Part shown: positions 10,490 through 20,554 of the stretch, in pieces | How the letters are laid out: each line of letters begins with the position of its first letter | How positions within the stretch are numbered: the stretch's first letter is position 1 | NCBI GenBank assembly: GCA_037043235.1 | Contig: JAWRVZ010000212.1 | Coordinates: 186,001 to 250,000 of the forward strand | DNA length: 64,000 nt | DNA from: Rhodeus uyekii | Taxonomy: Eukaryota; Chordata; Actinopteri; Cypriniformes; Acheilognathidae | Direction of reading: 5' to 3' | Position numbers and translations under genes: made by a program | Notes under the pieces: model-generated | What the model was told of the DNA's origin: nothing | What the model saw: the letters and a program-made list of their open reading frames with translations, nothing else | Database searches by the model: none

Positions 10490-11000
10490 TGAAACCTTAT
10501 AGGATAACGCCAGTTGACAACTGGCCAACTCTCGCGCGATGCGGCTCTGGCTGTCAGGCGGTATAAATAGCATAAAGCTCGGCAACTGCGTCAGAATCAT
10601 GACTGAACACGGCACAGCTGGACAAGCACGAACACGGCGGATACTGCAACGTCTTGTTCCCGTCTCTCAGGGAACCGAGGTTACGATAGTAACCAGAAAC
10701 GTTCCCTTTTGAGAGCGGGAACGAGATGTTGCAAGGAAATGCAACGCAGTCAGGTGTGCTCACTGCTGATAGGTGCAGCTAAACCAATGAAATCAGTAGC
10801 TGAAGCCTACCAAAATTTGCATATCAGAAGCCTGAAAAATAGCAGGCTGCGCTATTACAGGGCAAACACGACTATTCAGAGATCATTAAAGCACAACTAA
10901 TATGAGAGCGTAGCGTCAACGGCAAAGCGGCAACAGTGAGCACATAAGCACAAACTACAACACAAGAACCACAGCGTCAGAGTCTGGTCTCAAACCTGAT
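10490..11000. repeat. DIRS-like retroelement terminal region (remnant)
   Basis: Holds TATAAATAGCATAAAGCTC and a G/C-rich palindromic patch (GTTCCC..CTCAGGGAACCGAGGTTACG..GTAACC..GTTCCC), the signature of fish DIRS-type termini. It matches 42900-43440, where it is followed by a tyrosine-recombinase fragment. Here the recombinase part has been lost between about 10960 and 11040. Confidence 0.5.
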
Positions 11001-11711
11001 ACCACAACTGTTTCTTGATTCCCCCTGTATCTAGACTCCTTCCGAGAAAGACTCCTTCTGACATCTCAAAGTTCACCTCCATTACTATTGTCAGACAAGC
11101 CTATCCTGTCATCTCTTCACCAGTGCATCACCATTTACCAGTTCACTGTTTCGTGCTCTGTCTCTCAATAAAAATTGCCTTGTACTCGCATTTGTGTTCG
11201 CCTATTCCTTCATGACAACAACAGTGTCTTGTAAGCAAAGCGCGTTTTGTTGAGTCTTCATTTTCTCCGACATCAGAGTCGCTGAGGATGCAATGGATTA
11301 ATTTTATTTTGAAAGTAATGCACCACTGAACATCCCTAAAGTCACTTATGTTTGTGCAAATCATTTTACTCCAGACTGCTTTCTGAACGAAGGAAGGCAG
11401 GTTTTACTAAAAAGGAAAAGGCATGAGGTCTGTATATATTTGTTTACAGCGAACTGGAACGAGTGATGACAACATTAGTTATAGCCGTAGTTAAACTACA
11501 CATTTTCTATCTCCCTGCTGCATATATTCCCTGGATTTATAAGCATCGTTGTCTGAATCCGGTTCGAACTGAACACAGTTACTCATAGTGTCTGTGATAG
11601 ATATTTTAAGTGCGTGAGATTGTCCTGTTTTGTTGCTGGTGTGAGCTGTTGAAGCTCCGCCCTTTTCTTGTAAACCACACGTTTTTTGCTCACCCACAAA
11701 AAGTGTCAATT
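11001..11711. repeat. Dispersed repeat shared with 43.89-44.54 kb
   Basis: Almost the same sequence lies at 43890-44544 as part of the block duplication. Small frames (for instance minus 11491-11709) show no recognisable domain and are not conserved as frames in the paralog. No gene called. Confidence 0.5.
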
Positions 11712-12010
11712 GTAGGGCAATTACAGTTAAGACCAGAGGACCAGATATGTTGAATGAAGACCAGGAGTCAGAAGTGTAGTCAATTGTAGAAATGTTAGTG
11801 AAGTTTAGTTTGCAGTTTCATCAGCAGAAGCTTCAGGTCTCACAAGGAGTTTGTAGGCCGCCCCACATACAATAACATTGTTACAGCAATTATACTCTAA
11901 CAGAGGGTACTAACTACGTCAATGATGACGGTTCAATGATTCTGATTGGCTAAGAAAGAAAGAAAGAAAGATAAATAAAACTAGTAATTTTCCACACAAG
12001 AGCAGACAGT
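11712..12010 (+). repeat. R1 repeat (LTR-like), terminal part
   Basis: Begins TGTAGGGCAATTACAG and runs through a GAAGACCAGGAGTCAGAAG stretch to an (AAAG)n patch. The same family is at 34191-34597 and 44541-44852 (plus) and at 38600-39113 and 62700-63290 (minus). TG..CA ends suggest an LTR, but the long terminal inverted repeats at 34.2-34.6 kb are unusual for one. Confidence 0.5.
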
Positions 12011-12729
12011 CTGAAGCATATCTTCATTGATCACATGGTTGACGGGTTAGTGACCTTCCACATGACAGAAATGCGTTTCTTGTGGTCAGATTGTCCAGAA
12101 CCACAAGTCTGATGGTGCCAGTTAATCTCCTCGCCAATACAGACCATATTAACACACACACACACACACACACAGATACACACTCTCACACACACAGATA
12201 CACAGCTTCTCCAAGGCTGAACTCGGCTCGGGCTCCAACAATAAACACAGACTCTCAAAACATTCTGATAACATGTTCTATCTGTTGAGAAGTGCAGACA
12301 ATATTCATCCTTACTCTATAGAAAACTACAGAAAAGTAAAGAAAGGATTTAACTAATAAAAATCCCTAACTTGATTATAAATCACTCTTTACAAATCATT
12401 CAAATAAGAAAAAGGAAAAGATAATCTGAAAAATAAGACAAAGAAAAGAATATATATACAAGCGGCAATGGTTTTCCGATTCGTTCCCATTAAAATTAAA
12501 TGCCATAAAACTAATTTGTCGGGTATTTTGAGGGAAAACTTCACATACACACTCTGAGAAAACATTATTATTATTTTACATTTTGTTTAAAGGTGCATCC
12601 AATGTTCCCTTTAAGCAAAAAAAAAAAAAAAAAGTAATACCAACTCCACAATTTTCTAACATAATATTAATGTGTCGTGTTTTGTGAGACCATGCCATCA
12701 GACCTGAAAGTACTGGACCTGAAGATGAT
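12011..12729. repeat. ZF-unit 3' flank with (CA)n microsatellite
   Basis: Shared with 45111-45796 and, inverted, with 38440-38840 and 62516-62990. It carries a (CA)n tract at 12152-12174 and imperfect CA repeats to 12205. The region right before ZF3 (12590-12720) is the conserved class A 3' flank. No coding frame apart from microsatellite-derived ones. Confidence 0.5.
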
Positions 12730-13514
12730 CTACTTACTGTGATTTTCTTCTTCATGTCTGTGTAGAGAAGCTGATGCAGTGCAGAGATCCTGTTTCTCTC
12801 CAGTGTGAATCCTCTGATGTATTTTCAGGGATTCTGACCGACTGAATCTCTCGTCACAGTGTGAACACTTGTATGGTTTCTCTCCAGTGTGAATCCTCTC
12901 GTGTACTTTCAGGGTTCCCGCTGTAGTAAAAGTCTTCTTACACTCAAAACACATATAATTTCTTACACTATTATTTACACCAGTATGTATTTTCTGATGG
13001 TATTTTAAAGATTGCAGCCACGAAAAACTCTTTCCACACAAAGAGCATAGATGTGGTTTCTCCTGCAAATGAACTGCCAGATGTTTCTTCAGGGATGAAG
13101 AGGTCAAAAATTTTTTGCCACATTGATCACATTCATGCAGTTTCTCTCTAGTGTGGATGTTCATGTGCGTCTTAAAGCTTCCTTGTCGACTAAAACTCTT
13201 TCCACATTGATCACATGTGAACGGTTTCTCTCCAGTGTGAATCCTCATGTGATCCTTTAGGTATTTTTGACTTCTAAAACTGTTCCCACATTGATCACAT
13301 GTGAAGGGTTTTTCTCCAGTGTGAATCCTCATGTGAACCTTGAGACTCTGTTTCCCTGTGAAACTCTTTCCACACTGACGGCAGGTGAAAAATATCTGGG
13401 ATATTTCTTTAGAAACTTTCTGTGGAGTTTGAGAACGACTCAAATGTTCTCTAACAGTTTTGACATGTTTCTCCTCTTCACTCAGTTCTTCATTCTTCAT
13501 TTCTTCAATCAAGT
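12730..13514 (-). CDS. C2H2 zinc-finger protein ZF3 (7 fingers, class A end)
   Basis: Putative nuclear DNA-binding protein. Phase-1 acceptor, leader D-LIEEMKNEELSEEEKHVKTVREHLSRSQTPQKVSKE, then seven C2H2 fingers. The linker after finger 5 is stretched (TGVNNSVRN). The end is class A: TGEKQDLCTASASLHRHEEE-NHSK-stop. The stop lies inside a consensus donor: CACA followed by GTAAGTAG, donor G at 12737, leaving phase 1. This is the same phase as the acceptor, so the exon is symmetric and could be spliced to a further ZF exon downstream (ZF2). No own promoter or first coding exon is found in the transposon-filled 9 kb upstream. Confidence 0.85.
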
Positions 13515-13870
13515 CTGAAAGTAAAAAAATGTGTAATACTCAGTAAATTGTAAATAAAAAAAATTATAATTTTGATGCTTTTATTTATTTTTGACATTTT
13601 AGGCACAAATCCTAAGTTTCAATAGTAAGAACTATTAAATAAATTAAATCAACTACAGAATTATCTAACAAATTAATTTTGAATAAAACATTTACCCAGC
13701 TTAAAGAAAGTTTCAGTCAGGGTTCATAGCACATCAGTTCAAAAAAAATTCCATGACTTTTCAATGTCAAAGTTATAATTCTCAACGACATTTTAATGAC
13801 TTTTGGTACTTGATTTTCACGTACATATATCAAAACCAGAAGAAACACATTTAAAAACAAAAGCAGTCTA
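13515..13870. other. ZF3 upstream intron flank
   Basis: Matches the flanks of ZF2, ZF4, ZF7 and ZF10, including the TTACCCAGCTTAAAGAAAGTTT stretch that reappears at 62.47 kb beyond the BEL/Pao insertion. No exon recognised. Confidence 0.5.
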
Positions 13871-13871
13871 C

Positions 13872-14150
13872 AGCAATGGGCAAAACAGTCCCATAAAAAT
13901 GTGTATGGAATTACACTACAATACAATTAAGTGGCAAAAACCAGGACAGGAACAAACACATTCAAAACAACAAACTGATAGTCCCTTGAAAAATAGGGTA
14001 CACTATAATACAAATAATTAGTAACACATTTAAAACAGTCTGATTTCAAGTCCCATCCAAGGATTTCAATAGCTTTTGAAAACCAGGGGTAATTTTTTGG
14101 TTCAATTTGTCTATTAACAGAAAAAACGCATGCAACTGTAGCCTGGCAAT
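13872..14150. repeat. Dispersed repeat, left half (interrupted)
   Basis: Same repeat as 9683-9911 and 42541-42670. It runs to ...GCCTGGCAATGTGATA and is broken there. Its continuation (ACAACAACAAATTGGACATC) is at 20112, beyond two nested insertions. The intact arrangement is seen at 10.25 and 42.67 kb. Confidence 0.65.
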
Positions 14151-14152
14151 GT

Positions 14153-14240
<88 letters not shown>
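14151..14240. repeat. (GATA)n microsatellite
   Basis: About 22 perfect GATA units. On the minus strand it is a (TATC)n tail placed right after an AATAAA-like 3' end (GACAATAAATT), so it is best read as the 3' tail of the retroelement at 14241-15275, grown by slippage. Confidence 0.85.
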
Positions 14241-14242
<2 letters not shown>

Positions 14243-15275
14243 TTATTGTCATTTCACATGTACAAGTACAGTGTAACGAAATTAAACTTGGAGTCAAGTC
14301 TCCTAGCCGCTGCGTGTGCACGCGCCGCCATACTTTTTCCAGAAATTACAGAATGCAGATTAGCAAGCGTTACATACATTACACATAGGAAACATAATAA
14401 TGCAATTTTTACACACACAGTCCACGAGGTCACGTGTAGGAATTTTTTGGGAGTTTTGGGGGCGGAATAGATAAGAACAGATAGGCAGGACACTCAGACG
14501 GTTGAGAGGGAGAGAGTTAGTTAGTCACAGCATCAGATGTTATGAGAACAGCTCTGTGGCTTTGTCCCTGAAGGAAGATAAGGGCGACCAGGCTGTCGTC
14601 ATCATGCTGGATTCCCAACAGAGAAATAGAGGCAGAAAAGTCTTAAAGTCCCTTTTTTTAATAATCCATCCATTTTCGATCTTCGGTAATTTGTCCGGAT
14701 CATAATCAGTTCTGGTCCTCAGCACCGTGTCCAACCTTATAGCCAGACCAGATACCATCCGTGAAAGATCACCAAACTGTCTCGCTGTCCCGACTGTGTT
14801 GTTGCGGTACAGTTCACACAGGTTACGAGTCAGTTCCTCAATCTTAACCACTCGCAGATCTAATTCCTTCACACGGTCAGACACGGCCTCGAGGCAATTC
14901 TTCATATCCACAGACAGCGGCTCGGTGAATTTGCTCGCAGCTGTCTTCCCAATCTTCCGATAAGTCAGGAAAATTCCGAAGCCAAAGAATAGGAATCCCG
15001 CTATCACTAATCCAATCATATATAAATCTTCTGCATCTTCAATCGATAGTGCCTCTAGGCACAGGACCTGCCAGTTGTTCCATGGGTCCATTGCATACCC
15101 AGCAGCAAACGTCCCATCTGGGCAGGTGGGCTCTCCCGGAGCTGCCTTTCTTTGTGAAAAAATCTTGTCGATCGCGCTGATTGACCAGTTGATCAATTCC
15201 ATTTCAATATTGTCAGGAGTCCAGTAGCAGCGGGTCAGAGAAAAAAACAGACAGAATGCTGCGCAAGGGCAAAGG
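14241..15275 (-). mobile_element. Unclassified 1.1-kb retroposed element with one ORF
   Basis: Bounded by GTGATA at 14151-14156 and GTGATA at 15276-15281, a 6-bp duplication of the target that is single-copy in the paralogs at 10.25 kb. On the minus strand it has a pyrimidine-rich 5' part, a 220-codon frame (14540-15202), then a 3' end TGACAATAAATT plus (TATC)n. The duplication together with a microsatellite tail suggests target-primed insertion. No reverse transcriptase is present, so it would be non-autonomous or truncated. Confidence 0.55.
14540..15202 (-). CDS. Single-pass membrane protein of unknown function, element-borne
   Basis: 220 codons from ATG to stop. The N-terminus (1-20) is amphipathic (MELINWSISAIDKIFSQ). 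Residues 27-58 hold three Cys and a Trp-rich patch (DPWNNWQVLC). Residues 61-81 form one strong hydrophobic segment (YMIGLVIAGFLFFGFGIFLT) followed by basic residues (YRKIGK). Residues about 97-135 are predicted coiled coil (LEAV..RVKELDLRVVKIEELT). There is no signal peptide and no enzyme motif. I do not recognise the family. The open frame in an otherwise non-coding repeat suggests a recent copy. It might be an accessory protein of a mobile element or a captured gene. Confidence 0.5.
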   Translation of the reverse strand: MELINWSISAIDKIFSQRKAAPGEPTCPDGTFAAGYAMDPWNNWQVLCLEALSIEDAEDLYMIGLVIAGFLFFGFGIFLTYRKIGKTAASKFTEPLSVDMKNCLEAVSDRVKELDLRVVKIEELTRNLCELYRNNTVGTARQFGDLSRMVSGLAIRLDTVLRTRTDYDPDKLPKIENGWIIKKRDFKTFLPLFLCWESSMMTTAWSPLSSFRDKATELFS

Positions 15276-16114
15276 GTGATAACTAGGGATGTGCTTTTCG
15301 ACTAATTTGTTAGTCGTTTAAACAAAAATTTTGTAACCGACTAGTCTAAAAGTAATGCCGCTAGAAATAAGGTCACGTTGCTGCGGCGCGCTTTTCCTGC
15401 TGGACTCTCAAAACTGCAGCTTTATGTAGCGAGAGGCGTGTGTGTCGGTTTCCATGGTGATACCCGTGACAATGAGTTCAATAAACAGGTAAAAAAAAAA
15501 AAAAAAGTATATATCTTTCTTTCAGCTGAACGTGATCACAGTGACGGACAGTTGTAGTAAATGACGCAATGATTTGGCTGTTTCGGCTCGTTTCTCCAAA
15601 CATTTCCGTGTCTGTGATTAATATGGCTATGCTCGGATCCAGTGCAATCATTATATGCCAGTTTGACACAGTTTATAAAACACTTTTCTGTGTCCTCCTA
15701 CTTTAAAAAACAGTAATAGCTAGGTTTACGAGTTTAATTCGTTCCAATAGCGAGCTCGTAAACCAAAATGCTTGTACACCAAAACAAATTTCCCCATAAG
15801 AATGCACTAAAAATCAATTAATTCGTTCCACACGACCACAAATGCCCATTTTAAATATATATTTTTGGTTTTACCCTATTAAATGCAGTTAAAATTGTTA
15901 ACTCATATAAATACTAATTAATAATTGACAATTAAACTCTAAAAATACTTGACAATTTACTGTAATGCACTTCAGGTTTGAGCAGCATGTGTGGAGGACA
16001 CAGGAGGGAGGAGCGGGGAAAGCAAGGAATTCAAGAGCAAATGAGTGAATTTATTATAATAGTGCAGAAAACAAACAAAGTGATAATCCAGAGTGAAAGT
16101 CTTGGAACATGGAA

Positions 16115-16531
16115 GCCGCGAACGAACGAACTCACGGGAGCCGCGAACGGACGAGCACGGGAGCCGCGAAAGAAGGAACTCACGGGAGCCGCGAAAGAAG
16201 GAACTCACGGGAGCCGCGAACGAACGAACTCACGGGAGCCGCGAACGAACGAACTCACGGGAGCCGCGAACGAACGAACTCACGGGAGCCGCGAACGAAC
16301 GAACTCACGGGAGCCGCGAACGAACGAACTCACGGGAGCCGCGAACGAACGAACTCACGGGAGCCGCGAACGAACGAACTCACGGGAGCCGCGAACGAAC
16401 GAACTCACGGGAGCCGCGAACGAACGAACTCACGGGTGCCGCGAACGAACAAACTCACGGGTGCCGCGAACGAACGAATCCACGGGAGCCGCGAACGAAC
16501 GAACCCACGGGAGCCGCGAACGAAAGCGGGG
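16115..16531 (+). repeat. 25-bp minisatellite, about 17 units
   Basis: Tandem array with unit GCCGCGAACGAACGAACTCA plus CGGGA. Unit starts step by 25 from 16115 to 16513 except one 23-bp unit (16140-16162). Units 3-4 carry AAGAAGG in place of AACGAACG. Because 25 is not a multiple of 3 and the unit lacks stops in all three plus frames, three overlapping frames of over 140 codons arise that encode the same Arg-rich peptide in rotation. Two further units lie at about 17037-17087 inside hAT element B. Confidence 0.9.
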
Positions 16532-16641
16532 AGATAGGCAGATGAAATGAGAATCAGGTGGTCAGTGACCACACACACATACACACTCAGGCAGAACTAG
16601 GAGACAATGAATTCATGAACCGTGACAGTTACTGCTTAGAG

Positions 16642-17222
16642 CAGGGGTCTCAAACATGCGGCCCGCGAAACGATATTTTGTGGCCCGCGGGACCATATGA
16701 AAGTTTAATGTAAGTGTAGAAAAAAATATTATTTAAATCATAATAATGAGAGGGTTTCTCTTAATAATGACTTTGTATCTCGAAAAAATTAGTAACTTTT
16801 TCCTCAACCTTGAACTTCAGTAAGTCCAAGTACAGGTCTACTTACTGACGATCATCTTCAAGCTATACTGAGAGTCTCAACTGTTTCCTCTCTCAAGCCA
16901 AATGTGGCTCAGCTGTGTGAGAGGAAGATCTGAAGGTCTCTGGCAGCAAAAAGTAGGCAAGACAAGTCATATTCAGAAGAACCGTTCATGTTCTTCAATA
17001 CTCTGTTTATGTTCAGGACAGTTCATGCTCAGAAGAACCGCGAAAGAAGGAACTCACGGGAGCCGCGAAAGAAGGAACTCACGGGAGCTGAAGTTATTGA
17101 AGTTAAAGAACTGTCAATAATGACGTTTGAGATTTTTTTTTTTGTGGAATTCTTGATGCGGCCCTGCCTCACCCAAACTCTGCCTCCTGCGGCCCCCGGG
17201 TAATTTGAGTTTGAGACCCCTG
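16642..17222 (+). mobile_element. hAT element B with transposase C-terminal relic
   Basis: Termini CAGGGGTCTCAAAC and GTTTGAGACCCCTG, with perfect 8-bp duplication GCTTAGAG (16634-16641, 17223-17230). Between about 16820 and 16960 the plus strand, read with frame shifts, gives pieces of the SKYRS..LTDDHL..ILRVST..LKPN...LCERK pattern found at the C-terminus of GTF2IRD2/ZBED-like hAT transposases. Two units of the neighbouring 25-bp satellite sit inside. Inactive. Confidence 0.8.
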
Positions 17223-18162
17223 GCTTAGAGGTACTGTACGTGTATATTTCACTACGTGAACAATAGCGATCACAATTAATTAATGTTGAGAATACGAGTT
17301 AAAAACCTCTGTAAATCACTTTAAAAAAGTATGCAAAGTAGTGAATGATGCAGCCAAACCAAGCGAAGCTGAGAGAATGAATGAGTTAAGGGGTGATAAA
17401 GGGGTTGGAACCACGTGACTGTGTTATGAGAGGCTGTGTTTAGGATATTTCCAGTAAAAATGCGCGCGACTATGCTGAGTGTTAGGACTTTTTCCACACA
17501 AAAATGCGCATGGGTGAGGGAATTTTTTTCTCGTACACCGATACAATGCTCGTACACCAATTCGACCCTCCATGCTCGTATACCAAGTCGCTCGTAAACC
17601 GAGGTATTACTGTACTCCCAACACCGCGCTCGTCTTTCAGTGGTCATTATTGAACCCGCCGCAACTGATATAAACAAAACGCATGGGAGATCTGCGGTAA
17701 AGATTTTGTTTCTGCTTGGATGACAGACATATCTCATTTATTTAGTTTTGCTTATTTATTCAAAATATTCACACACTTGTGAATTATCAATTACCTGATA
17801 TTCCAATTCTCAAATATGTGGAAGTGAATGCATTTTGTCGCATAAAAGCCTTTATAATGATCATGTCAGCTGATGCGCGACAGGCGCCGCAGTTCAGAGA
17901 ATCTGATCCGTTGGATTTATAACACGTAAATTGAGTCCCTTCTCTTGAAATACATGACAGTAAGTGTCCAGCGAAGTGGGAGAAGTTTATAGTTACCTAT
18001 GCAATATGTATCTGATATGAATAAAACGCCTTGTCAGTTTATTATTGAACGGATTGATTTTCAAACTATAAATGTATTTTTTTGCCAGTACTTATGCGTA
18101 TTTAAACGTCTGAAACCTAAAATAAAGGTACGTGGTTGAAAACTGAATAGCTGTGATATATG

Positions 18163-19844
18163 CAGGGGTGCACATAACTTTTTCAGTGAGTTACTCAGGT
18201 GAGTACCAGGAGATTGTGTTTGGTACTCACATATGTAGAATTGTCCTAATAAGTGCAGTCTTTCTCACTGTCCTCTTCACTGTCGCCTCCACTGGGGGGG
18301 GGGGGGGGGGGGGGTGTGCGGCGCGATCGACCTGGGGGGGGGTGCGGAGCGATCAACCTGTCCTCCGCGAACGCGGAAGTAGCGGAGCAATCGATCTGTC
18401 GACGGGGGGCGGCGTCAAAAGAGCCATATATGGCTCGCGAGCCATAGATTTCCGACCCCTGGCGTGAGCGATGCTCTGCACATAGGCGGACTTACCATTA
18501 GGCAAGTGTAGGCAATTGCCTAGGGCCCCCGAACCTACAAGGGCCCCCAAATAAAATCGCGATTGACACAACTTGTTTCACAAGCTTCCTTTTCGTTATT
18601 TTCGCTCGATATAATGAGCACTGAGCCGTAAACACCGTCTGAATGTGAGTTTCGCCAGGAAGCTCGCTCTTTGCTGGGCTGTGAGTAAGGGACCGTGTGA
18701 AAAATGCATGTTCTTTTCGTTTCCTGCTGTAATTTAAGTGTGTGTAGACTTGAGACCAGTGGCATTCATTAAGAGGACACAGTGGACAACGTTCACACCC
18801 TTTCTTTTCAATCCTACTGGTGGAAAAGGGAATTACATGTCCAAATATTTGGACATGTAATTGTGTTTCAGTGTCCAAATTTACCTTTCTTTTACCAATA
18901 GCTTTCACCAGAAGGGACATAGAGACACAAAACCACTGTCATTCTGTCCATGGGGACAGTGGACAACTTTCACACCCTTTTGTTTTACCCCTACTTGCTG
19001 AAAAGGGAATTACATATCCAAAAATTACACTCTTTTTGTAATAGCTTATTTCAACAGGGACATGGAGACATCAAACCAATGTCATTCTGTCCAATGGGAC
19101 AGTGGACAACTGTCCTCTCTGTCCCTTTAACGAATGCCACTGGTCTCATGTCTACACACACTTAAATTACAGCAGGAAAAGAACATGCATTTTTCACACG
19201 GTCCCTTACTCACAGCCCAGCAAAGAGCGAGCTTCCTGGCGAAACTCACATTCAGACGGTGTTTACGGCTCAGTGCTCATTATATCGAGCGAAAATAACG
19301 AAAAGGAAGCTTGTGAAACATTAAGACATATTTCCTTTTTGTGATAACGTTGTTTAGATTTTTTTTGTGCGAGCCGTTTTGGAGTTATTGCCATTTATCT
19401 CTGAATGTGTGACGAATATCAAAAACAAAAAACTAACTTTACCCCGCTGCTACGTTTTCTATCAGACATACAGGCCTTGATCGGACTTTTACTTTCATTT
19501 TTCGGGAGGGGAGGGGCCCCTTTTCAAAATTTGCCTAGGGCCCCGTATTTGCTCGGTCCGCCACTGGCTCTGCATGATCCCTTCACGTGAATGATATGCA
19601 CTTCAGTGCGCTCATCGTTAACTTTTCGGCTCATGCTCCAGTTGCCGTTTCTTTGAAGGTGGTGAAACGCCAAAAAAGCTGCTTAATGTCTGTTGCTTTT
19701 TGGACATCTCTTACTGTAAGGTTGTGTACGATGAGATGAGAAGATCGGTTAAGTACGCAAAGGCGCTTAGTGACTCAAGTGGGCCTACGCATTTATGATT
19801 TTTGTTGCGCATGCGTACCTGCGTACCAGTTATGTGCACCCGTG
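18163..19844. mobile_element. hAT element C
   Basis: Ends CAGGGGTGCACATAAC and GTTATGTGCACCCGTG, with perfect 8-bp duplication GATATATG (18155-18162, 19845-19852). Subterminal GAGTACC / GCGTACC motifs on both sides. It holds G-runs at 18293-18314, a piece of another hAT right end (GGCTCGCGAGCC..CCGACCCCTG, to about 18462) and element D. No transposase. Confidence 0.8.
18481..19566. mobile_element. hAT element D with a large internal hairpin
   Basis: Ends CATAGGCGGAC (left) and GTCCGCCACTG (right), with 8-bp duplication GCTCTGCA (18473-18480, 19567-19574). Subterminal GCCTAGGGCCCC occurs on both sides. Arms of about 205-210 bp (18575-18783 against 19110-19319) are inverted and nearly identical. 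The spacer holds direct repeats of about 160 bp starting with GACAGTGGACAAC (18780, 18954, 19098). No coding function is credible, since the frames seen are palindrome by-products. Confidence 0.8.
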
Positions 19845-20115
19845 GATATATGATAAACACTGAGCACTTCCGTCGCGACCGCAGCGCCAGCCAACGCGCA
19901 AAATCACGTTTGAATTTAACAATTGATCATGAGACGCACAGAACGTTCTAATCCCGTGTGTGATCGCGCGTATAAGAGGGTTACATGTAAGATTAAAACG
20001 TCATTTGAACAATAAAATTTTTTTTCTCCTTGTGTAGTCGACTAGTGTTTTCGGTGTCGACTAGTCGCACCCTGTACCGTGTAGTCGACTACACTCGCAC
20101 ATCCCTAGTGATAAC

Positions 20116-20330
20116 AACAACAAATTGGACATCACTGACCAGAGTTTACCCAATTCAGGCTCTGAGGACAACTAAGAATACAGCAGTTTGTCAATGTAGT
20201 ATTTGCACTTATCAACATTTTTGAACAAGGAGTAGTTTGCAGAAATGACAGTGTCAATGAAAGTGTCGTACTGGTTTGCTACATCATCACAATCCTTGTC
20301 AGAGACCTGCTTGGCAGATTGCTGTCAAGT
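20116..20330 (-). pseudogene. hAT-like transposase C-terminal fragment (copy 2)
   Basis: Continuation of the repeat interrupted at 14150. Same minus-strand fragment as 10184-10440 with further changes (AACTAAGAATACAGC in place of AACTTAGCATACAGC adds a stop). Followed by the GGCCAATTGTCGCG stretch also seen at 42.93 kb. Confidence 0.5.
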
Positions 20331-20552
20331 TGAAGGGGAACTCCTCCCTTCACGTAATTTCTGAAACCTTATAGCGGCGAGTTGATAACTGGCCAATTGT
20401 CGCGCTGTCAAGGTCAATATCTTACAGGACTCTGATTTTGTCGTATTGCTCACATGTTATTGTTTTGTTCCAGAACCTTCCGTCACTTATCAGTTGCGTC
20501 CCTTGGAGTGGTATATGGAGGAATTCGTCAAGCTATCCCACCGGGTGAATAC
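20331..20552. other. Repeat flank, no gene
   Basis: Diverged DIRS-flank-like sequence; no frame or motif recognised. Confidence 0.4.
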
Positions 20553-20554
20553 TA

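Larger units (their letters stand above)
15711..17612. mobile_element. DNA transposon with CAGTAATAGCTAGG..TTACGAG ends
   Basis: Inverted ends: CAGTAATAGCTAGGTTTACG at 15711 and the complement of CAGTAATACCTCGGTTTACG ending at 17612, each followed by repeated CTCGTA(T/C)ACC motifs pointing inward. This is the fish repeat type whose right end is also seen at about 38.40-38.43 kb. It carries a 25-bp minisatellite and hAT element B inside. No transposase recognised. Superfamily uncertain, since clear target duplications are lacking. Confidence 0.6.
15284..20107. mobile_element. hAT element A (outermost of a nest)
   Basis: Ends TAGGGATGTGC (15284) and GCACATCCCTA (to 20107), with subterminal GACTAGTCGAC-like motifs on both sides. 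Flanked by a perfect 8-bp duplication GTGATAAC (15276-15283 and 20108-20115), as expected for hAT insertion. The empty site is seen at about 10251 in a paralogous repeat. About 4.8 kb, but most of the length comes from later insertions (15711-17612 and 18163-19844). No transposase frame, so non-autonomous. Confidence 0.8.

Noticed and set aside
15978..16550. Three overlapping plus-strand frames of 142-190 codons
   Set aside because: They are produced by the stop-free 25-bp minisatellite and encode the same repeated peptide; no start context or conserved domain.
17321..17737. Minus-strand frame of 138 codons
   Set aside because: Runs across the end of a DNA transposon into unrelated sequence; composition and position do not support a gene.
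18498..19344. Similar frames on both strands (18535-18765 minus and 19102-19344 plus)
   Set aside because: Mirror images created by the long inverted repeat in hAT element D.
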